NCBI GenBank assembly: GCA_047495785.1
Contig: JBLDXI010000021.1
Coordinates: 2,604,001 to 2,668,000 of the forward strand
DNA length: 64,000 bases
Reading direction: 5' to 3'
Source of the DNA: Lepidodermella squamata
Taxonomy: Eukaryota > Gastrotricha
This document shows positions 54,250 to 61,286 of the stretch, piece after piece. The notes below the pieces were generated by a model. That model was not told the origin of the DNA. It saw only the letters and a list, made by a program, of their open reading frames with translations, and searched no databases. Numbering within the stretch: position 1 is the first letter of the stretch; each line of letters opens with the position of its first letter. A program made the position numbers and the translations under genes.

Positions 54250-54326
54250 GGGTTAGGGTTAGGGTTAGGGTTAGGGTTAGGGTTAGGGTTAGGGTTAGGG
54301 TTAGGGTTAGGGTTGGGGTTAGGGTT
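54250..54326 (+). repeat. Internal telomeric tract between T copies 1 and 2
   Basis: About 12 TTAGGG units on +, with a TTGGGG variant two units before the junction with T copy 2. Confidence 0.93.
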
Positions 54327-54684
54327 ATTGTAATGATTTAATACAGACGAGCTGTAAACCGGGGATTCTCCGAAGAGAATGACACCGGGCCCTACCACTA
54401 CTCCCTCGGGAGCCGATCCAGAGAACGTGGTCTCAGTGATCAGAACAAACAATGGAACGATCGGAAACCGCGCGAGATTAATCCGATAATATTCAATATC
54501 AGGACCACGAGGGGTTCGCCGATATAATTAGATAGTCACGGGGGACTGCTGTATAAACTCGCAAACATTAATTAAACAAGTTCATTACCGAAACTCCAAA
54601 GAACGTTGTCGTTTGTAACTGCTTAAACCAGTTAAACCAGCAATTGTAACTGCATAAACCATGAATGAAATGGAACCGTAAACT

Positions 54685-54753
54685 AAGAGGTAGCCTTTAT
54701 CAGACCGGTTTCGCTACTTGGCTAGGGTAGCTCATCAGTGACTTTTACCTCTT
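54685..54753 (-). ncRNA. Hammerhead ribozyme with full stem II (T family)
   Basis: On the - strand: outer stem I AAGAGGTA / TACCTCTT (8 bp), internal loops, inner stem I TCA/TGA, core CTGATGA, stem II GCTAC / GTAGC with a 9-nt loop, GAAA, self-complementary stem III ACCGGT and cleavage base C17 (GGTC then TGA). All invariant core positions are present. Predicted cleavage is between 54703 and 54702. The internal loops in stem I are where tertiary contacts with loop II form in type I hammerheads. Confidence 0.9.
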
Positions 54754-55036
54754 GCAAAAGAATGATTTTATTCTGCTAGCTTGAGCATTTAAATAGGCAG
54801 CAGGCCACGTTTATCCAAGCAAGGTCAGGCGCCACATGCTTGATTTTTCGTGTGTGTAAGATCACGTGAATGCGTGATTTCATGCGTGAAAAACTTTATT
54901 TTATTATCGTGCAGCATTTTAATTTCCCCATAATATAATTTATTAGTGACTTGTTGAAAATGTCGAATGTATTTATTATCGTAATCATTTTATCTCATAT
55001 AAACAGTTCCATGTCATAAATTTAAAATCAGACGGT

Positions 55037-57240
55037 CATCGAGCAACATGTGATGAAATTTGAAACCTCAAAAAATTAATTTTAAACTTAGAAATAGGTC
55101 ATTTGGCATCGCTCTGGAACCTTTTCGGTCAACGTAACTGGCAACGTGACTTGATATTCACGATCAGCGGTCCTTGTAGTACTAATTCCGTGAAATATTC
55201 ATGACTTGGTTCAGGATTGAGCTACTTGTGATGAAATTTGAGACCTCAAAAAATTAATTTTAAACTTCGAAATAGGTCATTTGGCATCGCTCTGGAACCT
55301 TTTCGGTCAACGCAACTGGCAAAGTGACTTGATATTCACGATCAGCGGTCCTTGTAATACTAATTTCGTGAAATATTCATGACTTGGTTCAGGATTGAGC
55401 AACTTGTGATGAAATTTGAAACCTCAAAAAATTAATTTTAAACTTCGAAATAGGTCATTTGGCATCGCTCTGGAACCTTTTCGGTCAACGCAACTGGCAA
55501 AGTGACTTGATATTCACGATCAGCGGTCCTTGTAGTACTAATTCCGTGAGATATTCATGACTTGGTTCAGGATTGAGCAACTTGTGATGAGATTTGAGAC
55601 CTCAAAAAATTAATTTTAAACTTCGAAATAGGTCATTTGGCATCGCTCTGGAACCTTTTCGGTCAACGCAACTGGCAAAGTGACTTGATATTCACGATCA
55701 GCGGTCCTTGTAGTACTAATTCCGTGAAATATTCATGACTTGGTTCAGGATTGAGCAACTTGTGATGAAATTTGAAACCTCAAAAAATTAATTTTAAACT
55801 TCGAAATAGGTCATTTGGCATCGCTCTGGAACCTTTTCGGTCAACGCAACTGGCAAAGTGACTTGATATTCACGATCAGCGGTCCTTGTAGTACTAATTC
55901 CGTGAGATATTCATGACTTGGTTCAGGATTGAGCAACTTGTGATGAGATTTGAGACCTCAAAAAATTAATTTTAAACTTCGAAATAGGTCATTTGGCATC
56001 GCTCTGGAACCTTTTCGGTCAACGCAACTGGCAAAGTGACTTGATATTCACGATCAGCGGTCCTTGTAGTACTAATTCCGTGAAATATTCATGACTTGGT
56101 TCAGGATTGAGCAACTTGTGATGAAATTTGAAACCTCAAAAAATTAATTTTAAACTTAGAAATAGGTCATTTGGCATCGCTCTGGAACCTTTTCGGTCAA
56201 CGCAACTGGCAAAGTGACTTGATATTCACGATCAGCGGTCCTTGTAGTACTAATTCCGTGAAATATTCATGACTTGGTTCAGGATTGAGCAACTTGTGAT
56301 GAAATTTGAGACCTCAAAAAATTAATTTTAAACTTCGAAATAGGTCATTTGGCATCGCTCTGGAACCTTTTCGGTCAACGCAACTGGCAAAGTGACTTGA
56401 TATTCACGATCAGCGGTCCTTGTAGTACTAATTCCGTGAAATATTCATGACTTGGTTCAGGATTGAGCAACTTGTGATGAAATTTGAAACCTCAAAAAAT
56501 TAATTTTAAACTTCGAAATAGGTCATTTGGCATCGCTCTGGAACCTTTTCGGTCAACGCAACTGGCAAAGTGACTTGATATTCACGATCAGCGGTCCTTG
56601 TAGTACTAATTCCGTGAGATATTCATGACTTGGTTCAGGATTGAGCAACTTGTGATGAGATTTGAGACCTCAAAAAATTAATTTTAAACTTCGAAATAGG
56701 TCATTTGGCATCGCTCTGGAACCTTTTCGGTCAACGCAACTGGCAAAGTGACTTGATATTCACGATCAGCGGTCCTTGTAGTACTAATTCCGTGAAATAT
56801 TCATGACTTGGTTCAGGATTGAGCAACTTGTGATGAAATTTGAAACCTCAAAAAATTAATTTTAAACTTAGAAATAGGTCATTTGGCATCGCTCTGGAAC
56901 CTTTTCGGTCAACGCAACTGGCAAAGTGACTTGATATTCACGATCAGCGGTCCTTGTAGTACTAATTCCGTGAAATATTCATGACTTGGTTCAGGATTGA
57001 GCAACTTGTGATGAAATTTGAGACCTCAAAAAATTAATTTTAAACTTCGAAATAGGTCATTTGGCATCGCTCTGGAACCTTTTCGGTCAACGCAACTGGC
57101 AAAGTGACTTGATATTCACGATCAGCGGTCCTTGTAGTACTAATTCCGTGAAATATTCATGACTTGGTTCAGGATTGAGCAACTTGTGATGAAATTTGAA
57201 ACCTCAAAAAATTAATTTGCAACTTCGAAATAGGTCTTTT
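55037..57240. repeat. 178-bp satellite, ~12.4 tandem copies, with dimer-based higher-order pattern
   Basis: Monomer starts (gagcaacttgtgatgaaat) recur at exactly 178-bp spacing, e.g. 55397, 55575, 55753 and 55931. Copies are >95% alike. Diagnostic sites (GAAACC versus GAGACC; cttaga versus cttcga; gtgaaat versus gtgagat) alternate, giving 356-bp dimers, and copies 7-8 and 11-12 share the cttaga/cttcga pair 712 bp apart. The last copy degenerates after ~57225. Confidence 0.95.
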
Positions 57241-57330
57241 GGTTTCGCTCAAGAGCACCTCGTTCCCCTTCACAGCCCCTTTGGTTTCTTGGTGATACAT
57301 TGTACCGAACGGGCAAGATCAGTTAGGGTT

Positions 57331-57552
57331 ATTGTAATGATTTAATACAGACGAGCTGTAAACCGGGGATTCTCCGAAGAGAATGACACCGGGCCCTACC
57401 ACTACTCCCTCGGGAGCCGATCCAGAGAACGTGGTCTCAGTGATCAGAACAAACAATGGAACGATCGGAAACCGCGCGAGATTAATCCGATAATATTCAA
57501 TATCAGGACCACGAGGGGTTCGCCGATATAATTAGATAGTCACGGGGGACTG
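57331..57552 (-). mobile_element. T-family terminal element, copy 3 (5'-truncated, ~220 bp)
   Basis: Same 3' block as copies 1 and 2, joined on the left to a single TTAGGG and cut on the right at 'cacgggggact', about 39 bp further 5' than copy 1. A long TTAGGG tract follows. Confidence 0.85.
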
Positions 57553-57714
57553 GGTTAGGGTTAGGGTTAGGGTTAGGGTTAGGGTTAGGGTTAGGGTTAG
57601 GGTTAGGGTTAGGGTTAGGGTTAGGGTTAGGGTTAGGGTTAGGGTTAGGGTTAGGGTTAGGGTTAGGGTTAGGGTTAGGGTTAGGGTTAGGGTTAGGGTT
57701 AGGGTTAGGGTTAA
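57553..57714 (+). repeat. Longest internal telomeric tract (TTAGGG)27
   Basis: About 162 bp of perfect TTAGGG repeats on + without variants. The right end passes directly into ORF1 of the A/C Penelope-like array (ggttaattagtaagctgcgg). Perfect homogeneity suggests the youngest tract in the window. Confidence 0.95.
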
Positions 57715-58684
57715 TTAGTAAGCTGCGGTCCGCCTGTATTTTGTTTTGCGCAAGGTGATAAGTAAAAGCCTGCCAGCCCTTCGTAACGTTGGTGAGCAAG
57801 TCAGGGCTGCGCATGGCGCGTTTCATTTCGTTGCAGGCGCATTGAAATTGTTCGTAGATCGCCGGCCAGTAGATGTTGCTCGACTTGCGCAGGACTCGTA
57901 GCACGCTGTTGCTGCTCGCGACAGTGTTGAAGACCCGCGACGTTTGGGCCGCTCTGTCCGACGGATGGCAGTAGTTTGCTGCTTGGCGTGCATCGGTGAA
58001 CGCACTTTCGAGAGCTTGCTCGTGTCCTGTCATGGATTTATGACGTATCTCGGAAACAACATTGTAAAAAAGCAAATCAACGATGCCCTGAGTGCTAGCT
58101 TCGAACCGATGCTCGCGCGGGAAAAACTTCTCGAGCACTGGCCGGAGTGCCTTCTCGTGAGCGGTGGTGGGTCTCTCGTTTTGAGGTTTGGCGTAGTCTT
58201 CACTGAAGTTGGCTGTGGCGAGCTTGGCTAAAATGAAGAAATGATGAATAAAATTGTTGAGTTTCTCGCGGAAGCGATCGAGGAGATCTTGTCGATGTTC
58301 CCTCGCTCGACGTTGCCCTTCTGCTGCTGCCTTAGAAGGTAGCTGCCTGTTGTCCGTTGAGTCTTGCGGTCGCTTCGTACCATCCGCGTGCCGACGGTCT
58401 GACTGAGCGTTCGAACCAGACCCGTGCGAGCGACTGGAGCGGCCGTGCGTAGCACCCTCGTGCGAACGGTAAGATCGAGTGTTCGAACTGGACGCTGCTG
58501 CGGAGACTGTCTGTTTCGAGCGGCTTTGATGACGATCGCGCCGTTCTTGTTGATAGGGCGGATTGTGACGACTCGAGTTGTAATAGACGTAGCGGAAGCG
58601 GCCAAAGATGGCCCGTCCCGGGCGGTCGTTGTTAATTTCTGTAAACCCGTTGTTATTAGAAACAAAACGGTTACGGTTAGACAT
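57715..58684 (-). CDS. ORF1 of element C, N-terminal part, open into telomeric repeats
   Basis: ATG at 58684, 17 nt after the predicted hammerhead cut. It is nearly identical to residues 1-325 of ORF1-A (one Arg/Gly and one Lys/Glu exchange). After LLINPN the frame enters the TTAGGG tract and runs as ~27 Asn-Pro pairs, then to a stop near 57503. It lacks the C-terminal zinc-finger half. Confidence 0.8.
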
Positions 58685-58693
58685 AATGAGATT

Positions 58694-58732
58694 TATTGGT
58701 AGACCGGTTTCACTATTTCTTCAGTACCAATA
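58694..58732 (-). ncRNA. Compact hammerhead ribozyme motif, element C
   Basis: On the - strand: stem I TATTGGTA / TACCAATA (perfect 8 bp), core CTGAAGA (position 7 may be any base), minimal stem II AATAGT, GAAA, self-complementary stem III ACCGGT, cleavage base C17. Predicted cut between 58702 and 58701. Stem I differs completely from element B but still pairs, which is compensatory evidence for the fold. Confidence 0.78.
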
Positions 58733-59461
58733 TCATACTTCTGATAGAATTATAACGAGTGACATTATTGTGACAGCGCTATGATAACACCGTACCAGGT
58801 GCGTGTGCCTCGGACTATGTTAGGCGCAGCGGATTAGGATTACAAGGTGTTGTTTCGCGCACACGTGTTACTAAGTTCAAGTTAACTACGGCAGGTGTGC
58901 GTCTAGGTGTGCGCACTATATCGGATTAGCGCACAGATGTTGTGGCCACTACTTGTTAATCGGTGATTCTAGCCAAATGGGTAACAAGGTGTGCTACTAG
59001 GCTGGCGAGGCCTTGATGACGAGCTAACGTGACATCTGTGCTGTTGAGAGACGACAATTACAATGATGAAGATGACCAATAGAAGATTGACAGCTGACGC
59101 AAGGCGTTATTGCCGGCGACATCAAGGTATTGAAAGCAATAAAAGTCATAAAACAGGATATGCCGATTCTAAGGTCGTTATCGACTTTGGATCTCGCTGC
59201 GGGTTACTGGTTGATACCAGGATGGCTTGGCCGCCGTGGTCGTGCGCGACTATGACTCGCTGACGTCCAGAACATTAGACCTCGCTGCGGGTTACTGGCC
59301 GATACCGCGTTGAACAGGCTATAAAACATGAATGGAGAAACATATAATACTGCGTAATGGTGGTAATTAATCTAATGAATTAATTAAGAATAATTAATAA
59401 ACGGTCGGTAGCTTTGTTGCTACTCTTGACATCGTCGCTGGCTACTGGTCGATTGGTTCGG
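58733..59461 (-). other. Non-coding inter-unit region of the A/C array
   Basis: It sits between the RT stop and the next hammerhead. It contains a direct repeat 'cgctgcgggttactgg' (59197-59212 and 59284-59299). The part 58733-59055 recurs at 63678-64000. It probably holds the unit's promoter, 5' leader and 3' signals. No conserved ORF. Confidence 0.5.
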
Positions 59462-61286
59462 CTAGCAGTCTTTCGTTCGGCAGAGTTGCTTGACAACGCT
59501 TGGACCGAGTCGGGTGACGAGACGAATGCGTCGCCGGCGTGCGATGTCGTACAGTGGCTGTAGTGGCCGAACGAACTTCGTTTCGACCGGTGGTCGCCAG
59601 TCTTGTTGGTAGCGAAAGTTGTCGACACGATTGCGTAGGAACGGCCAGTCTTGACCTTCGCAACTTGTGATGACGTCGTGGGCGAGCGCAAAAACATCTG
59701 CGTCGACGTAGCCGTACTTGGACGCGGAACTGGCGAGGCTAAAAATGGCAGAACACAAGTCTTCTGTATTATTGCAAATTCTTAAAAAGTTTAAAATGCG
59801 CCCTGTGACTGCGGCCCGGAGAGTCGATTCTGGGTGATTGGAGTCAGCGTGTAAGAGAGGCAACGAGTTCATGGGCTTGAAGTAAACGCCGGTTCTGATG
59901 GAGCCATCGGGGTACTTGCTCAGGCGGACGTCGAGAACATTCGCACGCTCGGAGCTGATCTCGACTTCGAGCTTTATACGTGGATGTAGTGCGCCGTATT
60001 CGTTGCCTAGCGTGACTGCGGCCTCTTGAGTGGTGCAGATTGCGAAGACGTCGTCTCGATACCGTTTGAACAACATCACGTCGGTTTGGCGTTCGACCAG
60101 ATCGCGCTCGAGCACATAGAGGAACGCGTCCGCTACGACTGGGGCACTGTTGGAGCCCATCGGAATTCCGTGCACCTGACGATACTGAATGCCTGAAAAA
60201 TAGAAAATGTTTGAATTAAGTGTTATTTCGAGCATTGCGACGACGAGGTCGCGTTCGGGTGCGGTTCCGATTGCGTTCTCGTCCAACATGGTCTTGATCG
60301 CTGCGATTCCTTCTCCAATCGGTACGTTGGTGTACAAGTCGCTCACGTCTGCGGTAAAGAACGTGACGTCGCACCCGCTTGAGTCGATTGCGCGAACAGC
60401 GTGTAGTAGGTCGATGGTAGACGAGGCACAGGTAGTCATGAACCGGTTAAGCGGTTTGCAGTAAGCTGCGGCGACCTTGTCTGCGGCGGCGAGCGCTGTG
60501 CCCAAACAGTCGACAATCGGCCGAATTTTCGGTAGACCATCTACGTCAAATGCCTTGTGCATTTTTGGTAAAAAATAAATATGACGATCGCGGGTTGGCT
60601 CGAGATCGAGCCCGCGTAACAGCTTGCGTTGTGCGGCTGTACCGGTTGCCATAACGCGGTCGACGAGAGTCTTCATTGCTTCGAGGCCTCGCTTCTCTTC
60701 TGATTCTTCGGCGTGCACATAGTTCGCTGTAGTGAGATGTTTGAGCGCCATTTTCGAGTAGTTCGCCTTTGACATGTAGACCATCGCTGCACCTTTGTCA
60801 GATTTCTTGAATACGCCGTCTTTGCGGAGGGCGCGTAATCGTCGTAGCTGTGGGTCGTCGACGATGGGACCGAGCCGTACTGTGCGAGCTGGCTGTGCGT
60901 GGCGGATAACGACTTGTCCGTGGATCCCGATAATCGGACCAACGAAGCGCTTTGAGAACGCTACAGAGGGAACCTTGACGTCGAGGCCGTGGTCGGGACG
61001 AGGGACGACGGTTGCGCCAAGGAGATCTGAAATGACATTAACACAGGCAATTTTATCTTTTTTCGTGAAATTAATGATTTTAAGGCCACGCTCGAGTGCC
61101 TGTTTCTCGGCTGGCTGGAGAGTTCCCGTCAGGTCAACGACGGACGGTAGAGAACAGCGATGCAGCGTCCCGTACGCTCCGTTTTGGACTAGGGATGGGA
61201 TGGCCCTGAGCCCGAGCGATCCCGCGAAACCGCGACGCGATGTCTGCGTGTCTGTCTCCTTTTTCGTGCTTCTCGCGGATGTGTGT
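59462..61286 (-). CDS. Penelope-type reverse transcriptase of element A, no endonuclease domain
   Basis: The frame is open from about 61286 to the stop at 59462, ~608 codons, but the first ATG is at 60784, after the conserved N-terminal part (VPSVAFSKRFVGPIIGIHG, KKSDKGAA). Counting from that ATG: IYFLPKMHK at 69-77, motif A FFTADVSDLYTNVP at 142-155, motif B HGIPMGSNSAPVVAD at 205-219 and YRDD at 242-245. All catalytic residues are intact. The end LVKQLCRTKDC-stop is identical to element B and no GIY-YIG domain follows. It overlaps ORF1-A by ~150 nt in the +1 frame. The RT is probably made by frameshifting, reinitiation or a non-AUG start. Confidence 0.92.

Larger units (their letters stand above)
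54327..57320 (-). mobile_element. T-family terminal element, copy 2 (longest copy, ~3 kb, with hammerhead and satellite)
   Basis: This starts on the left with the same 3' block as copies 1 and 3 (54327-54577) and continues through a hammerhead ribozyme (54753-54685, - strand), ~280 bp of AT-rich DNA and ~12 copies of a 178-bp satellite. It ends at 57320 next to a single TTAGGG and T copy 3. There is no ORF of note, so it should be mobilised in trans, most simply by the RT of the neighbouring Penelope-like elements. Whether the satellite truly belongs to the element or was captured between two T copies cannot be settled here. Confidence 0.6.

Noticed and set aside
55037-57240. CRISPR-like array of regular repeats
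   Set aside because: Repeats are contiguous 178-bp monomers with no unique spacers, in a eukaryotic genome; it is a satellite.
57553-57714. Long telomeric tract as the true chromosome end
   Set aside because: Unique element sequence continues for more than 6 kb to the right; it is internal in this assembly, though a former end is likely.
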